Notes: generated from the sequence alone by a model not told the origin. 64,000 bases of DNA from Taudactylus pleione (GCA_031769625.1 JAUIMM010000115.1:18864501-18928500), one strand, 5' to 3'. Shown: positions 25,811 to 36,961, counted from the first letter of the stretch. Numbers and translations: made by a program.

Positions 25811-27577
25811 TATATATTACACCTACACAGAGTTTCCGTGTGGGCCTACCTTATTTATACAGTACTAAACTGATGAGCAAAGTCTGATTAGTGGTATACA
25901 TACAATAGACTAAAACGGTTTTAGGTCACCTAGATAAACAGAGAATCCAAAAATAAAAATTAAAAAATGATTGTTAAAGTTCCTCATTTAGTCTTTTTAG
26001 TTAGCCATTAAATGGTTTCACATTCATGCTACTGTACTTTTGTCTGTTTTTTAAATTGCTTATATCTACTGACTAACATGAGATCGTTAAAGTTAGATTC
26101 CCATTCCTGGGAACAGGCAGGAACCCATGAAGCTGTAGATTTTGTACTGCATTTTTCAGAAACAACAAAATCCCAATTTGTAAATGATTGATGGGTCTGT
26201 GCCACTGTTCAACCTATGTGACCATATGGAATTCTACTTTTTGATTTTTCAGAGAAACCAATTATCCTTACATTTATACAAATGTTCCCAAAGTCATTTA
26301 GCCGTACAAGCAAATTGCACCAGTTTAGCAGCTGCCACTCTATCATACTCATAGCATTCCTATTACATAGCATTCTGCAGCAAGGGCAATAGAGACACTA
26401 AAGCACAAAGTCTGCTTAAAAGAGGCAAAAACATATTTTACTCAGCCAGAGAGATGTAACAGAATAAATGACAGGCCGAACAGAAGAAACCATCCAGCAG
26501 ATGAAAGGCAGCTCCGGCCAAGTAGATAAGACTGCCAAGTGGGTTTGACAGAAGCTAGGTAACAAAGCAACAAGCAGCACTATAGTCTGTCACTGAACAT
26601 GTAGTGGTGTTAGTGGCAGAAATAATCCATCTTTAATAAAGTTTTTGGAAGAGGATGAAATGCGTCAGTTAGTCAGCATATACGTACTGGATCAAACTAA
26701 TAACTTTCAGAACGCTCAGCTGATTACTGCTACTGGAACGCATATCATAACTGCCCAAGACATGCAGTTGCACTATGATCAGAACTAATGGAGATATAGT
26801 ACAGTAAGTGGACAGTTTACAGTCTTTGGTATAAAAGGTATTTGTTATTAAAGGCTACTAGCATACTAGACACTGAGATACTAAGTTAATTACATTTTGG
26901 AAAGCTACCAATTGGTTAGAGAGGTTGCAAACATTATATGCTTATGGGAGATGGGTAGTCCAAATCTTGAAATGAACATGTTTGCTAAAGCGGATTTTAC
27001 TCCCTAACACCTATTCATGGGATTGCCTTTGTTCCTCAATTTATGACAACTATTTCTATGCCATTATATTTCCATTTGCTAAACAGGATTTCTTTGTATT
27101 TTATATCCTGCGCTAAAATTCGATTTATAGTTGTTTCTTTATCATTAGCAAGAATTGAACAGTTTTATAGATGTTTGCATTTAAATTGTACTTGTTCTAT
27201 TTTATAGGTGTAAAAATATAATAAGAACATTGTGTTTGTCTGTTTGTTCGAAGTTGACGCAACAAACAAACACAGACAATATGTCTGTACGACGTAGTTC
27301 ACAAGGTATATCATGTCGGCTGTGCAGCACAGCCAATGGCAGATATAGCTGCAGAGGCTGGCAGGGAGGGGGGTCACAACGTGTCCCCCGGCCAGATGAT
27401 TGTTGTTCAGTGTGTATGAACAACCATCATCTGCCGATATACTGTAGCTGCAGATATAGCTTCCCAGTGTGAATCCACCTTAAAACCTATCTGCACTAAT
27501 GCACCCTCACAATTGTCCCAATCTCCACTCTGAGCGAGAATCACACTTCTTTTGTCAATCTGCTATAAAATATATAT

Positions 27578-27585
27578 ACACACAC

Positions 27586-27619
<34 letters not shown>

Positions 27620-27620
27620 A
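27578..27620. repeat. (TA)n microsatellite
   Basis: CA/TA dinucleotide tract at 27572-27590 followed by an AT run. Confidence 0.9.
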
Positions 27621-27712
27621 TCCCCTTCACATAACCAATTCCAATAAGGAGGCACTCACAGACTGGATAATAGTGAAAAAAAATCTAATGCTTTATTGCA
27701 TTAGTCCATCAA

Positions 27713-27740
27713 CGTTTCGGGGTCCATTCCCCGTCATCAG
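27713..27740 (-). ncRNA. Hammerhead-ribozyme-like motif in an inverted repeat
   Basis: On the minus strand the sequence reads CTGATGA, a C, GGGG, AATGGA, CCCC, GAAACG over 28 nt. This is the order of a hammerhead core (CUGANGA, stem II, GAAA). Hammerhead motifs are known in Penelope-like elements. One unpaired base between CUGATGA and the stem departs from the canonical fold. A partial inverted copy follows on the plus strand (about 27745-27772), with GACACG in place of GAAACG. Confidence 0.35.
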
Positions 27741-27769
27741 GACATGATGACGGGGAATGGACCCCGACA

Positions 27770-28345
27770 CGCTGATGCAAATGGAGTTGGGAATTTGGTC
27801 AGGATTAATGGTGTCCTCAATGTGGAGAAATACAGGCAGGTACTTATCCATCATGCAATACCATCAGCAAGGCGCCCGATTGGCTCCAAAATTTATTTTG
27901 CAGCAGGACAACGACCCCAAACATACAGCCAGAGTCATTAAGGACTATCTTCAGCGTAATGAAGAACAATACGTCCTAGAAGTGATGATATGGCCCCCAC
28001 AGAGCCCTGATCTCAACATCATCGAGTCTGTCTGGGATTATATGAAGAGACAGAAGGATTTGAGCAAGCCAACATCCACAGAAGATCTGTGGTTAGTTCT
28101 CCAAGATGTTTGGAACAATCTCTCTGTCAAGTTCCTTGTGCAACTGTACCTAGAACAATTGATGCTGTTTTGGAGGAAAAGAGGGGTTACACCAAAAATT
28201 GATTTGATTTAGATTTTTTACCTGTTCATTCACCTTGCATTTTGTTAATTGATAAAAAGAAACTATTAACACGTCTATTTTTGAAAGCATTCTTACTTTG
28301 AAGCAATTTTTTCACACCTGCCCAAACTGTTTGCATAGTACTGTA
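27770..28345 (+). pseudogene. Tc1/mariner transposase, C-terminal half (5'-truncated element)
   Basis: The plus strand encodes the second half of a Tc1 transposase: FILQQDNDPKHTARVIKDYL with the second catalytic Asp, then WPPQSPDLNIIESVWDY with the catalytic Glu (DD34E type). An upstream stretch in another frame (VGNLVRINGVLNVEKYRQVL) shows a frameshift near 27870. The stop follows PKIDLI at about 28212. The right end carries a Tc1-like inverted terminus ending ...TAGTACTG before TA at 28344-28345. The left part of the element, including the DNA-binding domain and first Asp, is missing; the sequence joins directly to the inverted hammerhead-like repeat at about 27770. Confidence 0.85.
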
Positions 28346-28631
28346 TATATAAAAAAGAAGTTTGCTTGTTTATTGGTGAATATCTTCCACAGCTCTCAAG
28401 GTAAAGCTGCTAAATCTTACATAGTCATTTAGTATGAAAAAAGTAAGCTATTAGACCACATAGTGACAACGCGACAATGCAACAGTGTGACAAAACGTAC
28501 CTATTAAACTTAATTGGTCTGTTTGTTTGTTTATCTGTGTGGTTATGCATTCAGACAGCCCTGCACCGATTGGGAAGAAATGAAAGCGAGGTGGTCCAGT
28601 TAGATCCTGGCCAGGTTTTAGGAGGGTTAGG

Positions 28632-28802
28632 GTCCCGGTCGGAGCTCCCGTTGGTGTAAGCTGGATAGTGTTATTTTATCCGGGGAGCCTGTTCTGAGCC
28701 TTCCACTGGATGGATTTACAGAGTGGTTACATTGGATCCCAGAAGACATACTAGGGAGTTGAGGTCCCGGTCGGACCTCCTGTTGGTGTACGGTGGGCAG
28801 TA
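28632..28802. repeat. Imperfect tandem duplication
   Basis: GTCCCGGTCGGAGCTCCCGT followed by TGGTGTAAG recurs about 133 bp later as GTCCCGGTCGGACCTCCTGT and TGGTGTACG. Only two copies. Confidence 0.6.
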
Positions 28803-29587
28803 CTTGGTCAGGTCATCACGTTAGAATGTAATGACAGTTGAAGGAGCTCTGAACTATCCCACCAATGTAAGTGATGTAACAGGATAGAGTGATGGGGCAG
28901 AGTCAAATGGAGAAGGGAGAAGGAAATGTGTGGAGAAACTGGATTGGGGAAGAGATAGAAAATGGGGGGAGGGAAAGAAAGAGAGGTGGGGTGGAGACAG
29001 AGAAAAAATAGATGTCAGGCAATGCTGGGCATTACAGGTAGTTAGATTATGCTCTCTTATTAGCAGGTCCCCCTCTATCATTGGTTTACAGATCTGCATG
29101 TATTTTGTTTACCTTATGCAGCACCATTTTATGTATGACTTGTTTACCTCACTGTATTGCGCTGCAAATCACTGTGGATTCTGTATAAAAGACCTCTATG
29201 CTTGGTTTAATGATCTCTGATGCTGAAATAGATACTCTTAATATCCACGTTTCTGCACCATGAGAAGAGATACATTTTCTGGCAGATTCATGTTCCTATT
29301 ATCCAGGTCTTCTGACACAATGATTTCAGCGAGCCTCCAGGAGAAAATGACACCCGATACAGTATTTAATATGTTAGTAAACCTTGTTATCACAATAACT
29401 GTCAAATAACTTGTCTTTCCAACTGCTCAATGAGAGATTTTTTTCATTCATTTTCTGTGTACCGCAAAATGAATGTCTGTCCATACTCCAAGATATTACT
29501 GGAAAAACTAATTTATTATCAGCTACAAAACTGTGTCACTAGGGACGCCATGCCCGTACTACTGCTGGATTAAATACCAGTACAGAG

Positions 29588-30002
29588 TGAGTCTCCCATA
29601 TCCAAAATGCTTGAGACCAGGGGTATTTTGGATAGCGGAATATTACGTATTTTGGAATATTTGCATAATATAATAAAATATCTTGGGAAAGGGACCCAAA
29701 TCTAAGTAGAGAATGCATTTATGTTCTATATACACCTTATACACACAGAGCCTGCAGTTATTTTATAAAATATTTTCAATAATTTTGTGGCACAAACAAA
29801 GTTTGTGTACATACATGAAATTCATTTATGTTTCATATACACCTTATACACAGAGCCTGAAGGTAATTGTATACAATATTTTTAATAATTTGTGCTTTAA
29901 ACCATGTTTATGTACATTGAACCATCAAAAAGCAAAGGTTTCACCATCTCAGTCATGCTAAAACAATTCTGTATTTCTGAATATTTGGATATGGGAGACA
30001 AC
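29588..30002. mobile_element. Tigger/pogo-like MITE with internal duplication
   Basis: Left end GTCTCCCATATCCAAAATGC, right end GAATATTTGGATATGGGAGA, forming a short inverted repeat. The interior (ATTTTGGATA, TTTTGGAATATTTGCATA, TCTTGGGAAAGGGACCCAAA, CATTTATGTTTCATATACAC) resembles a mammalian Tigger-type non-autonomous element as I recall it. An internal segment of about 110 bp beginning ATTTATGTT...ATATACACCTTATACAC is present twice (29716 and 29824). Confidence 0.6.
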
Positions 30003-30856
30003 CTGTAATACTGTACTGCTCAACACATTTTCTTCATTTGCATTAAAGAACTTAAATTACATATGTATACAAATATCTAAGAATTATTTTTTTTAAGTTT
30101 CTTCAGGTAAAGTAAAACAGAATAAATTGGTATAAAAAAAACAAACAAACAGTAATGGGTGTACAAATTAACACCTACCTAATGAAACATGTGTTCTACC
30201 TCAGAGATCTTAAACATTGTATATTTGCCCTCCATACACATACCTGTACTCTAAACCTGGTACTACTGTAGGTTAGGTCATTTCCATTAATCATAATTAA
30301 GATATTTCTAACATCTCAAAGTCAGCGAAATTAGCTATTATATTTAAAAATAATTGTATTTCTTTAAAATATGCCATAGCAGCTATTGCAGTGGGCAGCA
30401 CCCCTTTCTAGGTTAGATAGAAACCGGTTAAAAAAAAAAAAAAAAAACTCCACCCTAATGGTAGGTATATAGTGCAGATCGTCTTCCATTGGTCTTTGAG
30501 TAACTTCCGAAGATGTCTCTCAAAAATACATATCATCAAACAACACTAGTGGGATATCTAGGCTGTCAGATATTCCAAGGAAAATTAATTATTGCTAAAT
30601 TATTATTAGCGGTTTTACTATTTAATCCACAATGGCAGTCATTACAATGGGATGTACCCAAATAATATAGTAGGGATGGCTACAAAAGAAAACTAAGAAA
30701 TATATGCTGCTTAATCAAGAGTTTACTAACGTGGCTATGTGGAAGACATATCAAACAAACTGTGTCAGTATCTGATAACATAACCAAATGATAATGACTA
30801 GAGAAGGTATGGATAGATGTACATCCTGTTGCCTTGAGAAGCTATATCATTGAAGC

Positions 30857-31250
30857 CTAAATAGTTTTGCCCCAATTTGCCACAGCTTGTGTTGAGTGGG
30901 CTCTTAGTGTCTCTAGCACCTTGCACCCATACTTCTTGTATGCCTGTGATATTACTTTTCTAATCCATGTGGAACTAGCTTGCTTGGAAAAAGCATAACC
31001 GAGGCCATGATGTGTCACAAATAATTGTTCTGTATTCCTAAATCCCTCTGTCCTGAGCAAATATATAGTGATTGCTCTCACCAAATCTACTGTAAGACAA
31101 CTTTTGGCAAGAAAGTTTTATTGGCTTTAAGAAGCACTTTACCATCATAGATTTTTTAAAAAGGGTTCCTTTAACCAGTATCTTCTCCTTTGACAAAATA
31201 TTCCAACTAACCTCCCCCCCCCACCTTATGAGAACTTAATTTTTTTGTAG
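30857..31250 (-). pseudogene. DIRS tyrosine recombinase fragment, C-terminal
   Basis: Minus-strand translation gives TEQLFVTHHGLGYAFSKQAS, TWIRKVISQAYKKYG and LRAHSTQAVANWGK. The AHST-x-AVA block matches the catalytic H-x-x-R box of DIRS recombinases (AHSTRGVA); the Arg is Gln here. Upstream residues near 31100-31200 (KCFLKPIKLS-like) extend the match with stops. Isolated fragment; no RT next to it. Confidence 0.65.
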
Positions 31251-31280
31251 GTATTCCCTAAGTTGGATTTTAATTAAGAG

Positions 31281-31565
31281 GTGTGTATGTTTCTTGAGAA
31301 GCCATTCATGAAAGAGGAGTTAGATATATCATTTGCGTCATCCTCTCCTAATGGGAAGAGTACAGGCCCAGATAGGCCCTCGTTTACTTATTACAAACTT
31401 TCCGAGATGTTCTTATTTTTGAAGGCTTGTAATGAAATCTTGGGCAAGGATGGTTTTTCCCCTCTAGAAGCACACTTATTATTCGCAAGAAACCATCCCA
31501 TTGTTAGAACTATAGACCAATATCTCACAAACATAGATATCAAGTTATTTGAAATAACTGGAGTT
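31281..31565 (+). pseudogene. L1-type LINE reverse transcriptase fragment
   Basis: Plus strand reads PFMKEELDISFASSSPNGKS then TGPD, matching the L1 RT start (PF-x-x-EE...LPNGKSPGPDG). YYKL, FSPLEAHLLFARNHP and NIDIKLFEI follow, resembling later conserved blocks (...NSDIKLFAKIL). Several blocks are compressed or missing, so it is a decayed fragment. Confidence 0.6.
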
Positions 31566-31719
31566 TCACTCCCTCTTGCACCTAAGTTTTTGTTTCTGAA
31601 TTTGATTTATTTACAAATGTCTCAATTTAAAAGGTTAACTCAACACCTAATGAATGCAGCTACAGCTGTGAGACGTGGCTCTTGAGTGTAGATAAGGCAA
31701 TACCTTCATTGAGTCCATA

Positions 31720-31747
31720 CTGATGAAAATCAATGCTGTGTGAAACG
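31720..31747 (+). ncRNA. Hammerhead-like 28-nt motif (stem decayed)
   Basis: CTGATGA at 31720-31726 and GAAACG at 31742-31747, exactly 28 nt in total as in the two other copies. The segment between (AAATCAATGCTGTGT) hardly pairs. Probably a remnant of a Penelope-type repeat tail. Confidence 0.25.
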
Positions 31748-31865
31748 GTTGCTTTGGCTGGATTTGTTTTAGATTCACGCCATGTAGTACATTTTGCAAA
31801 ACACTAATATACTATTGAAGTTTTATTCTTTCTTGCCTTTAAGAGTGTATTGAACACAGACTCTG

Positions 31866-33021
31866 TGTTACGATTCTCTTGCAAAGGAGAGATCGCAGGA
31901 CTGCTGACCAGGGCTAGCTATGATGGAGGAGTGGCAGTCCTTTCACAACTAGGGCTAGCTGGAGTGTGGCTGCGGTAAATTACACAATAGGTATACATAG
32001 GGTACACTAGCAGCAACAAATAATGGTCTGGGTACTTCTTGGGACTAAGGGCAGGAATGACCAGGACTGTAGTGAATAGCAGGATAACAAGGCAAGACTA
32101 GACTGAACAAGACAGGAAAAGACTATGACAAGACTGACAGACAAAACAGACAAGAACTGGACTCAACAAAATAAAGACAGGGTAACTACATGTGGCCTAG
32201 GGCCGTGGTGTAGTTTAGACAGCTGGAATGTGGCTTGGAGAGCCAGGTGATACTGGGCTGAGTAAGCAGCCTGCAGACTGAGGTGCGGCTTTGAGAACCA
32301 GGTAGATCTTGGCAAAGAAGTAGCCTGCAAGCTGAGGTGCGGCTTTGAGAGCTGGGTAGTTCTGGGCAAAGAAGCAGCCCGCGGGCTGAGGTGTGGCTGA
32401 GACAGCCGAGGTGCAGCTTTGAGAGCTGGGTAGTTCTTGGCAAAGATGCAGCCCGCGGGCTGAGGTGTGGCTGAGACAGCCGAGGTGCAGCTTTGAGAGC
32501 TGGGCAGTTCTCGGCAAAGAATCAGCCTGTGGGCTGAAGTGCGGCTGAGACAGCCAAGCTGTAGCTTTGAGAGGCGGGTGGTACTTGGCTAGGTGCGGCA
32601 GCAGCCGAGTAAAGTTGTAACAAAGTCTCTGGTGTTGGTGCGCAGGATAGCGCACTAACGTCACTGGATTGCTGCCTGCGCCACCAAGTTGACACGAGCA
32701 GCTGACGCTGTAATGCGGCCTGTTGCACCAGACACAAGCAGCTGAGATGGTCTTGGAAGGATCCAAACAACAGATACTGCAGTAACACATACTGGAGGCA
32801 GCGAGGTGGAGACACTGCAGGCAACAAGCTGAATGCAGACAGACAGGACTGTGGTAGACAGACATGAATGACAGGCTATGATATAAACACAGAAAAGACA
32901 GGATTTCCAGCTACCTGCAAAAAGCCAGAACAAGGACAGGACATGATGCAGTATCCCAGTAACAACTACTGTATAACTGGGAACTGCCACCAAGATGATC
33001 TGCTAACCACAGATCCTAACA
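31866..33021. mobile_element. Solo LTR (1,156 bp) of an LTR retrotransposon
   Basis: Starts TGTTACGATTC and ends GATCCTAACA, giving the TG...CA ends with short inverted termini. It is flanked by a perfect 5-bp target duplication CTCTG (31861-31865 and 33022-33026). No internal coding region, primer site or second LTR, so this is a solo LTR left by LTR-LTR recombination. Family (Ty3/gypsy-like by terminus and TSD length) is inference. It contains the minisatellite at 32215-32600. Confidence 0.85.
32215..32600. repeat. Minisatellite inside the solo LTR
   Basis: Five to six imperfect repeats of about 55-80 bp, each with GCTTTGAGAGCTGGGTAGTT, GGCAAAGAAGCAGCC and GGGCTGAGGTG.GGCTGAG. Some units add GACAGCCGAGGTGCA. 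Responsible for long spurious ORFs on the minus strand. Confidence 0.85.
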
Positions 33022-33026
33022 CTCTG

Positions 33027-34330
33027 CTACTCCTTTATCTCTGAACAATTCCAGCACAACTTCCAGGTCATTAAATGTATTTTTTTTATTTGTGTAAAGA
33101 CTGGACCCTGGAGCAATACATTTGGACAGAGAGGTACAAGCCATGGTTCTTCCTGAAGCATTTACCAGGCTACTGGGAACAGAAGTTTGCCATCACCAAT
33201 GTCTCTGTCCCTAAAACTTCCATTCGAGAGAACAATCTGGGTACTTGGGTATTCGGTTTGTTGACATAATGGCTATTGAGGAAGCCTAAATTTCTACCAG
33301 TAGTTGAAAGACTTCCTTTATGTAGGGACCATTCAGAAACAATTTGTTTCCAAATTACGAAATCAGCTATGGCATTTAACCTTGCCTGTTACATGGAACT
33401 CTTAAAGGGACATTAGTTTTCTTTTGGACCAAGCTATGAAAGCTACAACCATTGTCTTAGAATAAGAGAAGCAACCCCAGTAACTGTTGAAGAAAAAAAA
33501 CTAAACACTTTTCCACACATTTTTTATGTGAAATAAGCACATTTATGTGAAAGGTCTTTTCTTTCTGTGACCATGTACATTTTGCTAGCTGTGTTGCGGC
33601 GAGTACCTCTCCATGTACCACTGGCGGTTGTCATATTAGTCTATGGGGTAAATTTACTAAAGCGAGTTTTTAGAAGTGGAGATGTTGAACATAGCAACCA
33701 ATCAGATTCTAGCGATTGTCTTCTAGAAGGTGCTAGTTAAATGTTAAGTAGAATCTGATTGGTTGCTATGGGCAAGATCTCCACTTCTAAAAACTCTCAC
33801 TTTAGTAAATTTACCCCTAAGAGTGACACTCTCTTTGTTCTTAGTTTTTACTTTGATTTCAGTATATTCTGACGTTCCCATTACAAGATGTGGTTAAACA
33901 TATCTTGGCCCCGTTTTTTAAATTTGAAAGTGTTGTCCCATGAACCAGGACCTGATGAACTTTCTATGCTGAACTGCCACCAGGACATAAAAGTAAGCAT
34001 CTTCTTGGAGTTCTATGGATGTAGAAAATCTCCTTTGCTGATAACTGTGAGAATTGAAGTCACTGACATTCTAAAATGTCCGACACTGACAAATTTGTTG
34101 AGCCTCATCAAGTCCAGGATAGTGAGAAAGGCTCCTGAAGATATACGGTCAATGAATAGCCAGAAGTAAAAACTTATGGAACATTATGGTACCTTCAATA
34201 AGGTATGTAGATTATTATGAAGCCTTTATCTGTACAAAGAGATTTCCCTTTTAACCATTAACTGGATAATATTTTTTCAAGAAAAAATAAAAAACTTCTG
34301 CACAAGTATGAACTTACTCAATATTAAACT
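33027..34330. other. Unassigned intron sequence
   Basis: Apart from the MITE at 33655-33817 nothing was identified. Two plus-strand open stretches (33075-33269, containing WTERYKPWFF and LPGYWEQKF; and 33888-34169) look slightly protein-like but match no family I recognise. They may be remnants of the LINE fragment left of the solo LTR. Confidence 0.4.
33655..33817. mobile_element. Foldback MITE (GGGGTAAATTTACTAA termini)
   Basis: Left end GGGGTAAATTTACTAAAG, then TTTTTAGAAGTGGAGAT and CATAGCAACCAATCAGATTC; the right half mirrors it, ending TTTAGTAAATTTACCCC. Flanking TAT and TAA are compatible with a 3-bp TSD. The same terminus is seen at 20411 and at the large MITE 56296-57963. Confidence 0.85.
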
Positions 34331-34340
34331 GTTCCCCGCA

Positions 34341-34604
34341 GGGGTGTTTTAAGAGAGAATGGGGCCCGTGTGCAGACTCAGTGCAGGCCCCCTCCTCTCT
34401 CTAGTGGTGCCACAGCGGCCGGCGGGTGCAGTAGATTCTAGCTTAGTGTCAGAATCTACTGCGCATGTGTGGGTCTCCTGGAAAATGGCGCTCACCTGTT
34501 TTCCCGGGGACACCAGTACTGCACATGCGCGAGACACTGGGCAAATGGTGCAAGGTGTGTGTCTCCCTGGACCCAGGGGCCCATTATAGATACGCCCCCG
34601 GTAC
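34341..34604. mobile_element. MITE ending in GCCCATTATAGATACGCC
   Basis: Left end GGGGTGTTTTAAGAGAGAAT and GGGGCCC; right end GGGCCCATTATAGATACGCC and CCC, an imperfect inverted repeat. The right-end sequence recurs near 13870 (CACCCATTATAGATATGCC), marking another decayed copy. Confidence 0.5.
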
Positions 34605-34718
34605 CCCATATTATTCCAGTTTATAATGATCCTCATTCAGGGGTGTGGTCAACGACAAAAAAAAGAGAAGGTTGTTTTGGGTGGCGCACTAATATTAAAA
34701 CATTATTATTGTTTATAC

Positions 34719-35069
34719 CAGGGATGGGGAACCTCAGGCCCGGGGGATCATTTGGTCTGGCCCTCTGAGCTTTCTTCTGCTAGCCTCATCTGGCCAGCAG
34801 GGTGCCTATAATAGCACCCTGCAGCCTGAATCTATGCAGCAGTGCCGCCTGGGGCGTCTTTAGGATGCTTCAGACGATTACACTGACGCCCTTACAGCTC
34901 CCAAAAGCATTCTGAGAATGCTCCGGGCATTGCTGTAATCACCTGCGAATGTGGGCCCGCCCCTGTGTGACATCACACGAAGGGGTCGTGGCCTACACCA
35001 GGCACGTGAATAATGTTATATATATATATCAAAATGGCCCTCGGCAGAAAAAAAGGTTCCCCACCCCTG
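34719..35069. mobile_element. hAT MITE (351 bp) with 8-bp TSD
   Basis: Termini CAGGGATGGGGAACC and GGTTCCCCACCCCTG. Perfect 8-bp target duplication GTTTATAC at 34711-34718 and 35070-35077. Interior holds small hairpins (GCAGGGTGC...GCACCCTGC at 34796-34824) and no transposase. Confidence 0.9.
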
Positions 35070-35430
35070 GTTTATACAATATAAAAAAAAAAAAAAAATC
35101 TATCGACAAAACCAGCAAAATTATTTTAAAATATAGACACAAATAACTTGTGTTAAGTGAAATAAAAAAATAAAACCAAAGAGTTCCACTGTGTATTTAT
35201 TTATGCTTTACTCCTTAATTGGAACCAGATGTGTGAGGTTGTTGTTGGTACGCCTTAGTAAATTCTGTTTCAAATGTGCCTTTAATTGGATCCACAATAT
35301 ATGTTTACCAAATACACCTTCATGAATTTGAATACACTTTGGTTAGCATAAAGAATGTGTATTGAAAACTATGGCCTAGGCTAAGCACATTTAAATTTCA
35401 CACGTTCATGATGTAATTACTGTTATTTAG

Positions 35431-35432
<2 letters not shown>

Positions 35433-35466
<34 letters not shown>
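35433..35466. repeat. (AT)n microsatellite, left part
   Basis: AT run, continued at 35614-35705 on the other side of an inserted MITE. Confidence 0.95.
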
Positions 35467-35469
<3 letters not shown>

Positions 35470-35613
35470 GATGTGCAGGCTCGGTTCTACTCGGTTCCGT
35501 TCGTTTTTTTTTACCAAATCTTATTGGCTATCCAAAACTCGTGACAGCTGAAACCCAATAAGATTCGGGAAAAAAAACCGAACGGAACAGAGTAGAACCG
35601 AGCCTGCACATCC

Positions 35614-35616
<3 letters not shown>
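35467..35616. mobile_element. hAT-like MITE inserted in an AT microsatellite
   Basis: Ends GGGATGTGCAGGCTCGGTTC and GAACCGAGCCTGCACATCCC; the halves pair over nearly the whole length. Shares the GGGATGTGCAGGCTCGG terminus with the element at 45405-45757, which has an 8-bp TSD. Here the AT target hides the TSD. Confidence 0.85.

Positions 35617-35705
<89 letters not shown>
35614..35705. repeat. (AT)n microsatellite, right part
   Basis: About 90 bp of AT repeats followed by a short CA/TA tract up to 35740. Confidence 0.95.
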
Positions 35706-35711
<6 letters not shown>

Positions 35712-36167
35712 CATACATACACATATACACATACACACGTGCTTCTATTAGTTCAAATCCTATGGGCCATTATAGAGAGTGTATTGTTTGCATATTTTGT
35801 CTTATTGACTTGTACACACAAATCCTAACATATAAAAAGGTAAGGGGATCAAACGTATATGTGCACAGTAATATCAAGAATAATGCCTTCTGTCTGTGAT
35901 AACATGGGAAAATATATCTCCTGTTCACTGTGTTTCACAAATCGGCTTTTCCTATTGATTACCTGGACATCAACCTCCCATATATTGTGGCTTAACGTGC
36001 GCTTATTTTGATATAAACTTGATTTACTCACATAAGCAGACAAAACAAAGATTCTCATACATATTTTATTGATATGGCTCTTGGCCTGAAGTCCTAATCA
36101 CTATCATATCAAGGCCTATCATCTGCATATTCATAACTAGGAGAACAACACAGGTGTAGGGCATAAT

Positions 36168-36620
36168 GGGGTAGATGTATTATAGCGGTATAAAGCTTCC
36201 CGCTTCGCCTCTTTACCGCCTAGTGCTAGCCTAGTGCTGATGCGTTGTGTCTCTTCCCGGCCGGCTCCACTGAGCATGCGCGGGATCTCGCAAGTATCGC
36301 GAGATCCCCGCGTGGAGCCCTGGAGCCGGCAGCCGCCGCAGCAGGGACAGCGCTGTCCCTGCTGTGGGGATAGGCTAGCGCCAGGCTGTAGCTGTCGATA
36401 ACGACAGCTACAGCCGGCCGAACGGTCAGACGATCTGACCATTCGTACATGGCCCAGGCTATCGGCGCTGCTATCTTGTAGATAGCAGCGCCGATAATGA
36501 CAGGGGCGCTTAGCGCCCCTGTCATTTACCGCCCAGACCCCCGATAATACATCGGGGAGAAGCGGTATCAGCGCACATAATGTGCGCTGATACCGCTTCT
36601 GGGCTTCGTACATCTCCCCC
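36168..36620. mobile_element. Serial-hairpin element A
   Basis: GC-rich block in AT-rich intron. Ends GGGGTAGATGTAT and GTACATCTCCCCC (imperfect TIR), flanked by AAT on both sides. It consists mostly of consecutive stem-loops: CGGCTCCAC..GTGGAGCC with an inner GATCTCGC..GCGAGATC (36250-36330), GCAGGGACAG..CTGTCCCTGC (36340), GGCTGTAGCTGTCG..CGACAGCTACAGCC (36383), GAACGGTCAG..CTGACCATTC (36420), ATCGGCGCTGCTATC..GATAGCAGCGCCGAT (36461), GACAGGGGCGC..GCGCCCCTGTC (36500), CCCCGAT..ATCGGGG (36540) and AGAAGCGGTATCAGCGCAC..GTGCGCTGATACCGCTTCT (36559). Non-coding. Confidence 0.8.
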
Positions 36621-36961
36621 AATGTGAATAATTACACTGTACAACAAATACTTTTCATTTGTTTCCTTTCTAAAAAATAGTCATACAGTACTAATTTGAG
36701 ATCAAGAAAAAATAAAATTATTTCAGAATGATTTTACTAGCTCTATTTTTTGAACTACACGACTTGCACTATACTGTATGTACATTAGTAATATAGTCAT
36801 AGTGAAAAGCTATTTTAAAATAATCTGATATTTTCTTGACAGAAAATAAATAACAGTTGTTTTAATTCAATCAATCACAAATAAGAACACGAAACGAAAC
36901 AAACATACAGCATACGAAACAAACATACAGCATATGAAAGTACTATCTAATATAGTGGCCT

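Noticed and set aside
32215..32993. Overlapping minus-strand ORFs of up to 216 codons
   Set aside because: They arise from the GC-rich minisatellite inside the solo LTR; repetitive composition with no domain.
36137..36622. 161-codon minus-strand ORF
   Set aside because: Crosses the serial-hairpin element; palindromic GC-rich sequence gives long open frames in several phases.
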